The notes: generated by a model from the letters alone, not told the origin. A stretch of DNA of 64,000 nucleotides from Lysinimonas soli (GCF_042655435.1 NZ_JBHSMG010000001.1:1240001-1304000); one strand, 5' to 3'; shown: positions 9,416-17,746, numbered from the stretch's first letter. Program-made: numbers and translations.

Positions 9416-9756
9416 CTGGCCTTCAATAGTCGGGTTGCGACTTCTCAGCCGGATGATCGAGCAACTGCTCTAGATGCCTGAGAGTACCGCGCCAGGCTGT
9501 GCAGAAGCCCCCAAACGACGGTCCGCCACACCCGAACAGCAGATATCGCTTCTATTTCGGTTGGGTGAAATCTTCCCGGCACATCCTCAGAATCACAGCT
9601 TCGTGCAGTACCGTTATCGATTAGTTGTTGTGTTACGCAGGTAAGTGACATGGGCGTCCGCCGCCGGCGGGGTCGATGTCATGTATGAGCGGATCAAGAC
9701 ACCGCGACGATCCGCTCCGAACGACGGAGCTGAGCAGTAGAGAAAGCAGTACAAGA
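9416..9756. other. Divergent intergenic region between desaturase and cspA
   Basis: These 341 bases hold no convincing gene and are visibly lower in GC than their surroundings (for example around 9541-9640). They must contain the desaturase promoter on the minus strand and the promoter and long leader of cspA on the plus strand. A perfect 9-bp inverted repeat (9687-9695 with 9709-9717, 13-nt loop) lies 40 nt before cspA. No confident -35/-10 pair could be assigned. Confidence 0.6.
9687..9717 (+). promoter_or_regulatory. Hairpin in the cspA leader
   Basis: GAGCGGATC pairs perfectly with GATCCGCTC across a 13-nt loop, ending 39 nt before the cspA ATG. Cold-shock mRNAs often have temperature-responsive leaders, so a regulatory RNA structure is plausible. 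A protein operator is the alternative, since the half-sites are also a perfect inverted repeat in DNA. Confidence 0.4.
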
Positions 9757-9960
9757 ATGCCCACTGGAACCGTGAAGTGGTTCAACGCCGAAAAAGGTTT
9801 CGGCTTCATCACCCCCGACGACGGATCTCAGGATCTGTTCGCCCACTACTCCGCCATCGAGGCGTCGGGTTACCGCAGCCTCGAAGAGGGACAGCGGGTC
9901 GAGTTCGAGGTCACCCAGGGCCAGAAGGGCCCTCAGGCCGCCGCGATCAAGCTCGCGTAG
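9757..9960 (+). CDS. cspA: Cold shock protein, CspA family
   Basis: A 67-residue single cold-shock domain, the standard length for the family. RNP1 KGFGFIT and RNP2 LFAHYSAI are intact, and the sequence starts with the typical TGTVKWFNAEKG. The protein binds single-stranded nucleic acid and acts as an RNA chaperone. An upstream in-frame ATG at 9676 exists, but 9757 gives the conserved family N-terminus. A strong GC hairpin follows the stop. Confidence 0.95.
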   Translation: MPTGTVKWFNAEKGFGFITPDDGSQDLFAHYSAIEASGYRSLEEGQRVEFEVTQGQKGPQAAAIKLA

Positions 9961-9977
9961 TCCAGAACCTTCGCAAG

Positions 9978-10011
9978 GAACGCGCCGTCCGGTTCGCCGG
10001 GCGGCGCGTTC
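9978..10011 (+). terminator. Terminator hairpin of cspA
   Basis: A 15-bp stem with one G-T pair closes a TTCG tetraloop, starting 18 nt after the cspA stop. No T-run follows, which is common in high-GC actinobacteria. Confidence 0.7.
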
Positions 10012-10039
10012 GCGCGTCCGGGGCTGCCGCGGTCGGGCA

Positions 10040-10058
10040 GTAGGTGAGCCTCACCTGT
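10040..10058 (+). promoter_or_regulatory. DtxR/IdeR-like iron box ahead of the VIT-family transporter
   Basis: The core AGGTGAG-C-CTCACCT (10042-10056) is a perfect 7-bp inverted repeat around one base. The 19-bp window matches the published DtxR/IdeR consensus TTAGGTTAGCCTAACCTAA at 14 positions by direct comparison. It sits 36 nt before the ATG of the VIT1/CCC1 transporter, where a metal-dependent regulator would control its promoter. A related manganese regulator of the same family is an alternative. Confidence 0.6.
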
Positions 10059-10094
10059 ATGGCGAGCCGTGCCGCGCAGTGGTTGGCTTGCTTC

Positions 10095-10829
10095 ATGACC
10101 TCCGACACCGCATCCGGGCTGGACGCGCACGCCGATGAACCGCACAACGCCGGCGTCGCCAGCAAACTGAACTGGCTCCGAGCCGGAGTGCTCGGCGCCA
10201 ACGATGGAATCGTCTCGGTCGCCGCGATCGTCGTCGGCGTCGCCGGCGCCACCTCGGCCATCGCTCCCCTCATCACCGCGGGCTCCGCGGCCCTCATCGG
10301 TGGCGCGATCTCGATGGCGCTCGGCGAGTACGTCTCGGTGAGCAGCTCGCGCGACACGACGCGCGCGCTGATCGCCAAGGAGAAGGCCGAGCTTCGGGAC
10401 TTCCCCGAGGAGGAGCTGGCCGAGCTGGCCGGCCTCTATCGGGATCGCGGCCTCTCTGCCGAGACCGCTCAGACGGTCGCCGAAGAGCTCACGGCCCGCG
10501 ATGCCCTGAAGGCGCACCTCGAGACCGAGCTCAACATCGACGAGAACGACGTGGCGAGCCCCTGGCACGCGGCGGGTGCCTCGGCCCTGGCCTTCTTCAT
10601 CGGCGGCATCCTGCCCCTGCTGGCGATCCTGTTGCCGCCCGACGGAGCGCGCGTCCCCGTGACGTTCGCCGTGGTGCTCGTGGCCCTCGCACTCACCGGA
10701 TGGACGAGCGCGAAGATCGGCGGCACGCCCAAGCTGCGTGCGATCCTGCGAGTGGTGGTCGGGGGCGCGGCCGCGCTGGTGGCGACGTTCGTGATCGGGA
10801 CGCTGCTGGGGACGTCGGGGGTCGTGTAG
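10095..10829 (+). CDS. VIT1/CCC1-family Fe2+/Mn2+ transporter
   Basis: The 244-residue membrane protein starts with the family signature LRAGVLGANDGIVSVAAIVVGVAGA, read here in parts, followed by GGAISMALGEYVSVSS. A cytosolic helical metal-binding domain rich in Glu (about residues 95-155, with REL/EEELAEL and ELTARDALKAHLETEL) and three C-terminal helices complete the VIT fold. Members move Fe2+ or Mn2+ out of the cytosol. ATG 10095 is preferred because the GTG at 10044 would place the DtxR-like box inside the gene and adds a non-conserved extension. The iron box at 10040-10058 suggests metal-responsive control. Confidence 0.9.
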   Translation: MTSDTASGLDAHADEPHNAGVASKLNWLRAGVLGANDGIVSVAAIVVGVAGATSAIAPLITAGSAALIGGAISMALGEYVSVSSSRDTTRALIAKEKAELRDFPEEELAELAGLYRDRGLSAETAQTVAEELTARDALKAHLETELNIDENDVASPWHAAGASALAFFIGGILPLLAILLPPDGARVPVTFAVVLVALALTGWTSAKIGGTPKLRAILRVVVGGAAALVATFVIGTLLGTSGVV

Positions 10830-10922
10830 GGGGTCGGGGATCGCCCTCTCGTCGGGGGCTCGACTGGGATGTCGGCGCGTTGTCGGCGCTCACTTGGGGC
10901 CGGGACTGCGTTGTGCTCACGC

Positions 10923-10977
10923 CATTTCGTTCGCGCAGAAGGCGCCGTAGCGCCTTCTGCCATAGCGAAACGAAATG
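10923..10977 (-). terminator. Large interrupted palindrome at the 3' end of rnpB
   Basis: An inner perfect 11-bp stem (10935-10945 with 10950-10960, 4-nt loop) is nested in an outer stem of 12-13 bp (10923-10933 with 10965-10977) that reads CATTTCGTT outwards. It begins 2 nt after the P1 helix of RNase P RNA on the minus strand, so it is probably the rnpB terminator. No gene occupies 10830-10978 otherwise. It also has the look of a mobile REP-like palindrome. Confidence 0.55.
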
Positions 10978-10978
10978 C

Positions 10979-11363
10979 AAACGGGCCGGCCGATACGCCG
11001 GGTTCTGTCCGGTGCCGAAGCACCGGGACGGCCATCTCTCTCGGGACTACGTTGCCGCAGCCCTCTAGCGGTCTACCCGGGAACTCGGCGAGCAGCCTCG
11101 GCGTTCCCTGTCTGACCTTGCTCCGGACGAGGTTTACCCAGCGAGCCCGATCACTCGGGCCCCTGGTGGTCTCTTACACCACCGTTTCACCCTTACCGCC
11201 GGTCCGACGCCCGAAGGCGCGGCCCGGAGGCGGTCTGCTCTCTGTTGCACTTTCTCGCGGATTGCTCCGGGTGGGTGTTACCCACCGCCCTGCTCTGTGG
11301 AGCCCGGACGTTCCTCGGCACCCGGCCGAAGCCGGATGACGCGACCGTCTGGCCGACCCGTTT
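10979..11363 (-). ncRNA. rnpB: RNase P RNA (bacterial class A)
   Basis: On the minus strand the conserved cores are clear: GAGGAACGTCCGGGCTCC near the 5' end, AACAGAGAGCAGACCGCC, GGTAAGGGTGAAACGGTGG, and the 3' end GGCGTATCGGCC. The ends were set by the P1 helix, in which 11351-11363 pairs with 10979-10991 with a single G-U. Length is 385 nt. This RNA is the catalytic subunit that cuts tRNA 5' leaders. It starts only 5 nt after the RNase H gene, so its promoter must lie inside that coding region. Confidence 0.95.
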
Positions 11364-11368
11364 GCGAG

Positions 11369-11857
11369 TTACAGCGTAGCGCCGTGCGCCTCGTGGCCGC
11401 GTTCGAACGACCGCATCTTGTCCATCGCCTCGTTGGCCAGGCGATCGGCGCGCGAGTTCTGCTCGCGTGGGATCCACTCGAACTTGACCGGCGTCCCCGA
11501 CAGGATCTCGCGAGCCTCCGCCGCGAGATCGGCCATGTCGGGGTGCTTGATCTTCCACCGGCCCGACATCTGCTCGACGACGAGCTTCGAATCCATCCGC
11601 ACGTGCAGCACGGCGTGAGGGTCGATCTCGATCGCCTTCGTCACTCCCGCGATCAGCGCGCGGTACTCGGCGACGTTGTTGCTGGCGATGCCGACGTAGA
11701 TGCCGATCTCGACGAGGACCTCTCCCGTGACCGGATCGATCACGACGGTCCCGGATCCGGCGCGGCCGGGGTTGCCGCGGGACCCGCCATCCGCCTCGAC
11801 GAGCAACTCGCGCGCCGCGCCGGGCGCGGGCGGGTCCGCTCGGAAGGAGACGTTCAC
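11369..11857 (-). CDS. Ribonuclease HI-like protein (single-domain)
   Basis: The 162-residue protein has the RNase H fold with the four catalytic acids in place: Asp23 in VEADGGSRGNPG, Glu in NNVAEYRALI, Asp in RMDSKLVVEQM and Asp in SRADRLANEAM. It should cut RNA in RNA-DNA hybrids. In mycobacteria the equivalent gene encodes RNase H fused to an acid-phosphatase (CobC-like) domain and also follows the ribbon protein and Nif3 genes; here only the RNase H part is present. It overlaps the upstream gene by 4 nt, indicating coupling. Confidence 0.9.
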   Translation of the reverse strand: MNVSFRADPPAPGAARELLVEADGGSRGNPGRAGSGTVVIDPVTGEVLVEIGIYVGIASNNVAEYRALIAGVTKAIEIDPHAVLHVRMDSKLVVEQMSGRWKIKHPDMADLAAEAREILSGTPVKFEWIPREQNSRADRLANEAMDKMRSFERGHEAHGATL

Positions 11858-12594
11858 AGGCCGGACTCCGCCGTACGCACCAGGATCGCGCTCGAGTCGG
11901 GGCAGAGCAGAACGTCATCCGGTGCCGCCGCGCGCACGACCGTCATGTCCGAGGAGTTGAGCGCAACGCCGCTCGCGCTCGACACGCCGCCGCGCAGCAG
12001 GGAGGCGCCGATACCGTAACGGGCACGCTGCTTCTCGTAGAGCGCGAGCAGATCGGCGGGAACCTTGGCCGCGATCGCCTCGCGGTCGGACACGGCGCGC
12101 TGACGCTCGTCGTCCAGCTCGGCGAGGGCCGCATCCCGGGCCCCGGCCGCCTCGACGATCTTGGCCTCGACGGCCGCCAACAGCGCCCGGCTCCCCGCGA
12201 GCACCGACGCCCGCTCCTCGACGGTCTCCATGACGGCGAGCTGGATGTCTTCGAGGTCGCTCTGGCGCCGTGCGAGAGCTGCCAGCTCCTGCTCGAGCGC
12301 CGCCACATCCTTCACGGAGGCGCTGCCCTGCAGGCGCTCGCGATCGCGGGCCACCCGCGCTTCGACGACCGCGACATCCGCCTCGGTGCGCTTCAGCTCG
12401 GTCTGCGCGTCTTCGGAGGCGCCGCTCTGCTCCCCCACGGTGACCCGCAGCGCATCGCGCTCGCCGGCCAGGGTGGCGATCACGGCCAGTTCCGGCAGGT
12501 TGGCGGCGCGGTGGCCGAGCTGCTGCAGCTTGGTGTCGAGCGCCTGCAGCTCGAGCAGCAGGGCCTGGTCTTCTGGGGCGGCCTTCAGGGCCAT
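11854..12594 (-). CDS. Coiled-coil 'C4 zinc ribbon' family protein with degenerate ribbon
   Basis: This is a 246-residue protein of the Rv2229c/CT398 type. A long antiparallel coiled coil (about residues 5-180) is followed by the region that normally forms a four-cysteine zinc ribbon. The surrounding family sequence is retained (YGIGASLLRG, IRAAAPDD-like VVRAAAPDDVLL, AILVRT), but where the family has two CxxC pairs there is only one cysteine, in LLCPDSS. Zinc binding therefore looks lost. It lies between Nif3 and RNase H, the usual actinobacterial order, and overlaps the RNase H gene. Its molecular role is unknown. Confidence 0.85.
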   Translation of the reverse strand: MALKAAPEDQALLLELQALDTKLQQLGHRAANLPELAVIATLAGERDALRVTVGEQSGASEDAQTELKRTEADVAVVEARVARDRERLQGSASVKDVAALEQELAALARRQSDLEDIQLAVMETVEERASVLAGSRALLAAVEAKIVEAAGARDAALAELDDERQRAVSDREAIAAKVPADLLALYEKQRARYGIGASLLRGGVSSASGVALNSSDMTVVRAAAPDDVLLCPDSSAILVRTAESGL

Positions 12595-12640
12595 CGGATC
12601 TCCGTTCGGTGGGGCAGAGTCGGGGTGGTCGGCGGCGACA

Positions 12641-13456
12641 TCACACGATGGCGAAATCCCACGGGTCGGTGCGCAGTTCGCTGACCGTGACGGTCACGCC
12701 GGGTAGCGCTCCACGCAGCTGCTCGGCAGCGACATCGAGCCACAGCCATTCGCTCGCCCAGTGCGAGACGTCGAGCAGGGCGGGCCCGCGACCGAGTCGG
12801 GCTCGTTCGCGAGCCTCGGAGGCGGGATGGTGGCGAAGGTCGCTGGTCACGTAGACGTCGGCGCCGACCACGGCAGGATGCGCGAGCAGCGAATCCCCTG
12901 CGCCCGCGCAGAGCGCGACCGAGACGACCTCGCGGTCGTACTCCCCCGCGGCCCGCACGCCCTGCGCCGTCGCGGGGAGCAGATCGGCGAGCCTCCGGGC
13001 CAGCGCGCCGAGGGTCGTCGGTTCGGCGAGACGCCCGACCCGGCCGAGCCCGAGGGCGGGATCCGATCCCGGCTCGATCGGGCGGGTCTCACGCAGTCCC
13101 AGCCGTTCGGCAAGCACCGCCGACGTTCCCCTCGCGACGACGTCGGCGTTCGTGTGCGCCGCGATCAGAGCCGCTCCGCCGCGGATCAGCCGGGCGAGCA
13201 CGAGGCCCTTGTAGCGATCCTCGGCGACGCTCGTGACGCCGCGCAGCAGCAGCGGGTGGTGCGTGAGCAGAAGCTGCGCCCCGAGTTCCAGGGCCTCGTC
13301 GACGGTCTCGGGCACGGCATCCACCGCGAGATGGACGGCCGTCACCTCGGCGCCCGGGTCGCCTGCGATCAACCCGACGGCATCCCACGACTCGGCCCCG
13401 CTCGGCGGCCAGAGCGCCGAGATGGCGGCATCGGCGTCGGCGAGGGTGGTCGGCAT
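12641..13456 (-). CDS. Nif3-like dinuclear metal centre protein
   Basis: The 271-residue protein carries the Nif3/YbgI/DUF34 metal ligands: LLTHHPLLLRG, AHTNAD and the late DLRHHPASEA and LLDVSHWASE segments, which bind two metals per subunit in a toroidal hexamer. The family is often labelled GTP cyclohydrolase 1 type 2 homologue, but its substrate is unsettled. ATG 13456 is preceded by TAGACT at 13464-13469 with a 7-nt gap and no ribosome-binding site, so a leaderless transcript is likely. It heads the Nif3 / ribbon / RNase H block. Confidence 0.9.
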   Translation of the reverse strand: MPTTLADADAAISALWPPSGAESWDAVGLIAGDPGAEVTAVHLAVDAVPETVDEALELGAQLLLTHHPLLLRGVTSVAEDRYKGLVLARLIRGGAALIAAHTNADVVARGTSAVLAERLGLRETRPIEPGSDPALGLGRVGRLAEPTTLGALARRLADLLPATAQGVRAAGEYDREVVSVALCAGAGDSLLAHPAVVGADVYVTSDLRHHPASEARERARLGRGPALLDVSHWASEWLWLDVAAEQLRGALPGVTVTVSELRTDPWDFAIV

Positions 13457-13494
13457 GCGTCCCAGTCTAGGAGCGCGTCCCGCGACGGCCCGCG

Positions 13495-16400
13495 TCACGC
13501 GACCGCCGTGCGCTCCTGCCGACGGATCGCGGGCACGCCGGCCGCCAGAGGCACCGCGAGGCCGAGCAGCAGGGCAACGAAGACCCCGATGTCGCTCGTC
13601 GCGAACGGCGAGCCGGAACCGGCACCGAGTGGGCCGAACAGGAATCCCTCCCAGCTGAGCCCCGCGGCGGTCGACGAGATCAACCCGAGCCCGATCAGGC
13701 TGACGACGATCAGGCCGAGGAAGTTCACCCAGCGGATCTGGGGGTAGATGCCCCCGGGAGCCAGCAGCGAGGGCGTGTGGAAGCGGCGGGTGCGGATCAT
13801 CATCTCGGACGCGAAGATGCCGGCCCAGGCCGCGACCGGAACCGCGATCGTCGTCAGCAGATCGCGGGCGAGCGCGCCGAAGTCGGCGACCAGGAACAGC
13901 AGAGCCGCCGCCGCGACGAGCACCAGGAGCGCCGATACCAGGGTCCCGATGCTGCGTCGGATCCGCAGCCCGACCGCCTGGACCGCGAATCCGCCGGAGT
14001 AGATCGTCAGGATGGCCGCGGACAGCAGGCCGAGCGCGGCCGCCGCGAGCAGCGGCGCCGGATACCACGCGGGAAGGAGCGTGGCGATCGCGGTCAGGGG
14101 GTTGCGGGCCAGGCTCGTCGCGAGGGCATGGTCGGATGCCGCGAGCATCGCGCCCCACGCGATCAGCAGGAATGGAGGCAGGGTGGCGCCGAACGTCGCC
14201 CACAGCATCGAGGATCCGCCGAAGCCGGCGGGCCGCTGGTAGCGCGCCAGGTCGGAGCTCGAGTGCACCCAGGCGAGGCCGACGACGCTGAAGACGAGCA
14301 CGGCGCCCGGGACCACGAGCAGCCACGACCCATCGGGCACGGTGAGCGCGGTCCCGAAGTCGAGGTGCTGGGCGGTGAGGGCGACGGTGCCGACGATCAG
14401 CAGTCCGCTCACGATGCTCAGCACGAGCTGCACCTTGGCGACGAAGCCGTAGCCGAAGACGGCCACGACCGTGACGATCACGAACCCGACCACGAGGCCG
14501 ACCAGCTGCAAGATCGTCGTTCCGAGGCCGGCGTCGAGCCCGGCTCCGACGAGGACCTGTGCGACGGCGGTGGCCAGCAGCCACAGCAGCGCGCCGCCCC
14601 AGAGGACGCGCGTCACGACAGCCAGCAGCGCGGGCAGGATGTTGCCGGCGTGGCCAAAGGAAGCGCGCGAGACGATCATGGTCGGCTGACCACTCCGCTT
14701 TCCGGCGAGCGTGCCGAGGCCCAGCGGAAGGAACGAAATCGCCACTCCGGCGAGGGTTGCCACGATGGCCTGGCGGAGGCTCATCCCCGTGCCCAGGAGC
14801 ACGGCACCGAGGCCCACGCTGATCACCGAGGAGTTCGCGGCGAACCACAACCAGAACAGACGGGAGGCGCGGCCGGCGCGCAGGTCGAGGGCGGTCGGTT
14901 CGACTCCCGCGGTCTCGATCTCGAACGCCGGCGGCTGCTGGACCTTCGCGCCGACGAGGGCGGCCTCGCCTTCGGGCAGGCGTGCGCTCGCCACGGGCTC
15001 GGACAGCGGGGCGGCCGGCTCGGCCGCGTCCGCATCCGACGCCGACACCGGTGCCGCACCGGACACGAGGGCATCGACTCCGGTCTCGGCGCCGCCGACC
15101 CGATCGACCGCATCGATCACGTCGTCGTCATCGTGATCGAACGAGGAGGGCTGCTCCACCGGGGACGCCGCGGGTGAGGCGACGAGGCTCTCGAACGGAT
15201 CTCTCGTGGCGGCTCCGACCGGCGCGGCCGCGGCATCGCCGGACAGGATCGGGATGTTCTCGTACCCGGGGGGCGGAGGCAGTTCGGCGCGATCGGCGAT
15301 GTTCGGCTGATCGGTCGGCAACGGCATCGGCAGGGCCGACATCGTGCTCGCCGTGATCGGCGGCACGGATTCCACCGCCGAAGCGGGAGGAGTGTCGACG
15401 AACGGCGGCGGCTCGACCAGCTCGGGCGGGCTGTACACCGGCGGCGGCGCGTCGAGCCAGTCCGGCGGCTCAGGCTCCGTCGGCGGCGTCGTCGAGATCG
15501 GCACGGCGACCGGAAGGTCGGCAGCGGGGCCCTCGGACTGCGCGGGGGCGACCGGGACGACGGGTGGGGCGGGAGTCGCCGTCGCCGCTGGCTCCTCGGC
15601 GGGCTCGGGGGCCGTCCAGGGCCGCGACTCGGGCTCCGGCGGGGCCTCGTCCAGCGGCGGAAGCGTCGCGGCGAGGGCGGGCTCGATGAGGCTGGCATCC
15701 ACCGGAGGAAGGCCCGGAATCGGTGCGGCATCGGCCACAGCGGGGGCAGCCGGTGGAGTGAACCAGGCAAGAGCTTCGGGAACCGCCGGCTGCACGGTGT
15801 CCGGCGCCGTCACCTCGGACATCACGGGCGGCTCGGGCATCACGAGAGGCTCCGGAGCGATCGCGGGTTCCGGTGTGAGAACAGATTCCGCGATAGCGGC
15901 CTCCGGCGCGAAGGTCGGTTCGGGTGCGGCGGCCTCGGGTGCGGCGTTCCACCCCAGCGCGTCGGTCCCGGGCAGGGGCCCCGGCGGCACCTCTCCGAAC
16001 GTCGGCGTCGACGTCGCCTGAGGCGCCCCGAAGGGTACTTCGGAGCCGGCAACGTCCGCGATCGGCGGTGCCGGCGCCTCGGCGGGCGGCGGCGGCACGA
16101 TGGGGTCGTAGCCGCGAGGGAAGAAGTGGCTGGCGGCCGGGTAGTCCGGGATGGCATTCGTCGGGGGTGCCGTCGTCGTCGTCGGCAGATCCACCGGATC
16201 GGCCGGGGTCACCGGGAGCGGAGCCGCGAGCAGGTCTTCCGCCGGCGTGCTCGGGGTCGGTGGAGCCAACCAGGGCAGCACGCCCGGGCCGCCCGGTTCG
16301 CTCCCGGTAGGGCTCGGACCAGGTTCAGGCGCGGATGCTGCCGGAGCCTCGTGTTGCGTCGCCGGTGTCTCGGCCGGCTGCGCTGCCGGAGCCTCGGGCT

Positions 16401-16827
16401 GCACGAGCGGCGTCGAGGCGGTTCCCGTCGTCGAGAGCATCCGCAACTCGCGCTCGAGTCGCTCGATCGCCTCGAGAGTGGATGCCCCTTCGAGGTCGAC
16501 GGCGGGCTCCACCTCCAGGCCGGCTTCGGCTGCGGAAGGCGGGCGCGACGCCTGACCCGGCGCTGACGGAACGGTGGCAGGCGTGACGGGCGGCGGCGGC
16601 CCGGCGACCTCGGAGCCGACGGGAGGCGACATCATCGGCAGCCGGATCGGCTCGGTGTAGGGCCGCACCTCTGCGGCCATCGCCTCCGCGAGGGCGTCGT
16701 CATCGAAAGTCGGAGGTTCGGTGTCCGGCGGGGGCGGCGTGAAGCTGCTCCTCCGGATCATCGGAGGTTCGGAGGTTGCGTCCGATGCGGCGTCCGGTGC
16801 GCCTTCGTCCGGATATCCCTCGGTCAT
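13495..16827 (-). CDS. NCS1-family nucleobase permease with giant Pro/Ala-rich N-terminus
   Basis: This 1110-residue protein has two parts. Residues 1 to about 634 are low-complexity and rich in Pro, Ala, Glu and Thr with repeated APEP/PPEP-like units, no predicted fold, one short helical patch (TLEAIERLERELRML, about residue 115-130) and an acidic DHDDDD run near 575. From about residue 635 (FEIETAGVEP) it is a standard NCS1 cytosine/purine permease of about 476 residues with twelve hydrophobic segments and SRASFGHAGN and VHSSSDLARYQ family motifs. The permease alone is normal length. The extension is in frame without a stop and uses high-GC codons like the rest. An internal start nearer 635 cannot be excluded. 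TAGAAT at 16835-16840 could act as a -10 element. Confidence 0.8.
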   Translation of the reverse strand: MTEGYPDEGAPDAASDATSEPPMIRRSSFTPPPPDTEPPTFDDDALAEAMAAEVRPYTEPIRLPMMSPPVGSEVAGPPPPVTPATVPSAPGQASRPPSAAEAGLEVEPAVDLEGASTLEAIERLERELRMLSTTGTASTPLVQPEAPAAQPAETPATQHEAPAASAPEPGPSPTGSEPGGPGVLPWLAPPTPSTPAEDLLAAPLPVTPADPVDLPTTTTAPPTNAIPDYPAASHFFPRGYDPIVPPPPAEAPAPPIADVAGSEVPFGAPQATSTPTFGEVPPGPLPGTDALGWNAAPEAAAPEPTFAPEAAIAESVLTPEPAIAPEPLVMPEPPVMSEVTAPDTVQPAVPEALAWFTPPAAPAVADAAPIPGLPPVDASLIEPALAATLPPLDEAPPEPESRPWTAPEPAEEPAATATPAPPVVPVAPAQSEGPAADLPVAVPISTTPPTEPEPPDWLDAPPPVYSPPELVEPPPFVDTPPASAVESVPPITASTMSALPMPLPTDQPNIADRAELPPPPGYENIPILSGDAAAAPVGAATRDPFESLVASPAASPVEQPSSFDHDDDDVIDAVDRVGGAETGVDALVSGAAPVSASDADAAEPAAPLSEPVASARLPEGEAALVGAKVQQPPAFEIETAGVEPTALDLRAGRASRLFWLWFAANSSVISVGLGAVLLGTGMSLRQAIVATLAGVAISFLPLGLGTLAGKRSGQPTMIVSRASFGHAGNILPALLAVVTRVLWGGALLWLLATAVAQVLVGAGLDAGLGTTILQLVGLVVGFVIVTVVAVFGYGFVAKVQLVLSIVSGLLIVGTVALTAQHLDFGTALTVPDGSWLLVVPGAVLVFSVVGLAWVHSSSDLARYQRPAGFGGSSMLWATFGATLPPFLLIAWGAMLAASDHALATSLARNPLTAIATLLPAWYPAPLLAAAALGLLSAAILTIYSGGFAVQAVGLRIRRSIGTLVSALLVLVAAAALLFLVADFGALARDLLTTIAVPVAAWAGIFASEMMIRTRRFHTPSLLAPGGIYPQIRWVNFLGLIVVSLIGLGLISSTAAGLSWEGFLFGPLGAGSGSPFATSDIGVFVALLLGLAVPLAAGVPAIRRQERTAVA

Positions 16828-16837
16828 TCTCCGGATT

Positions 16838-17746
16838 CTAGAGTCGCTCAGCGATTTGGGACCCGCGACGAGCCGTAATCAGCACGACGAGACCGGCGAA
16901 GACCAGTGCCAGCCCGGTCCATCCGACCGCCGTCAGACGCTCCCCGACCACGACGACGGCCAGAATGGTGGCCACGACCGGCTCGAGAAGGGTCACGGTC
17001 GTCGCCGCCGAACTCCGCACGGTGCGCAGTCCGACTCCGAACAGCAGATAGGCCAGGAACATCGGACCGAGCGCCAGATACGCCGCGATGCCGAGGGACG
17101 CCGACGACTGCAGCAGCGGTGCACCGGTGACGAACAGGACGGGCAGCAGCAGCACCGCCCCGATCCCGAACATCGCGCCCATGACGCCGCGACTCGGCTG
17201 AGGCGATCGGATCGCCCGCGACGACGCGTAGGTGTACCAGGCGTAGGCCGCCCCGGCCAGCAGCCCGAGCGCGACGCCCGGCAGGGTCCCCGTCGTCGGC
17301 GTCGATGGACCGGCCGCGCGCCCGAATGCGAGGCCGACGATGCCGAGCACGGCGAGCCCCGTCGCCACCGTCCAGCGACGCGAGAGCGGATGCCGCTCCC
17401 CCAGCCACTCGAAGAGCGCCGCGAACACAGGGCCAGACCCCAAGGCCACGACGTTGCCGACCGCGACACCCGCGAGACTCATCGCCGAATAGAACGCGAG
17501 TGGATACACGACCACCCCGATCGCGCCCAGCGCCGCCCAGCGCCGCCCGACCCCATCTCTCAGCACGCGAGTCGACATCCGCGGCGAGGTCGCGAGCAGC
17601 AGCAGACCGCCGACGCCCATCGTGCACGCACCCACGGCCAGAGAGCTCACATCGTGAGGCAGGAAGGCCGCGGCCGTGCCGGTGGTGCCCCAGAGCAGCG
17701 AGGCCAGGAGGAGGGCGAGGATCCCGCCGGTGCTCCTGTCGTCCAC
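16838..17746 (-). CDS. DMT-superfamily (EamA) exporter
   Basis: The 302-residue protein has ten hydrophobic helices arranged as two EamA repeats, with the typical LLWGTTGTAAAFLP start and LLEPVVATILAVVVVGERLT in the second repeat. Such proteins export amino acids or other metabolites; the substrate is not readable. GTG 17746 was chosen because TATCGT at 17753-17758 lies 6 nt before it (leaderless pattern) and because upstream frame passes through tRNA sequence. The gene ends 10 nt before the NCS1 permease gene. Confidence 0.85.
   Translation of the reverse strand: MDDRSTGGILALLLASLLWGTTGTAAAFLPHDVSSLAVGACTMGVGGLLLLATSPRMSTRVLRDGVGRRWAALGAIGVVVYPLAFYSAMSLAGVAVGNVVALGSGPVFAALFEWLGERHPLSRRWTVATGLAVLGIVGLAFGRAAGPSTPTTGTLPGVALGLLAGAAYAWYTYASSRAIRSPQPSRGVMGAMFGIGAVLLLPVLFVTGAPLLQSSASLGIAAYLALGPMFLAYLLFGVGLRTVRSSAATTVTLLEPVVATILAVVVVGERLTAVGWTGLALVFAGLVVLITARRGSQIAERL

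Noticed and set aside
9445..9651. A 68-codon open frame on the minus strand upstream of the desaturase.
   Set aside because: It lies in the low-GC intergenic region, has no family resemblance, no third-position GC bias and no ribosome-binding site.
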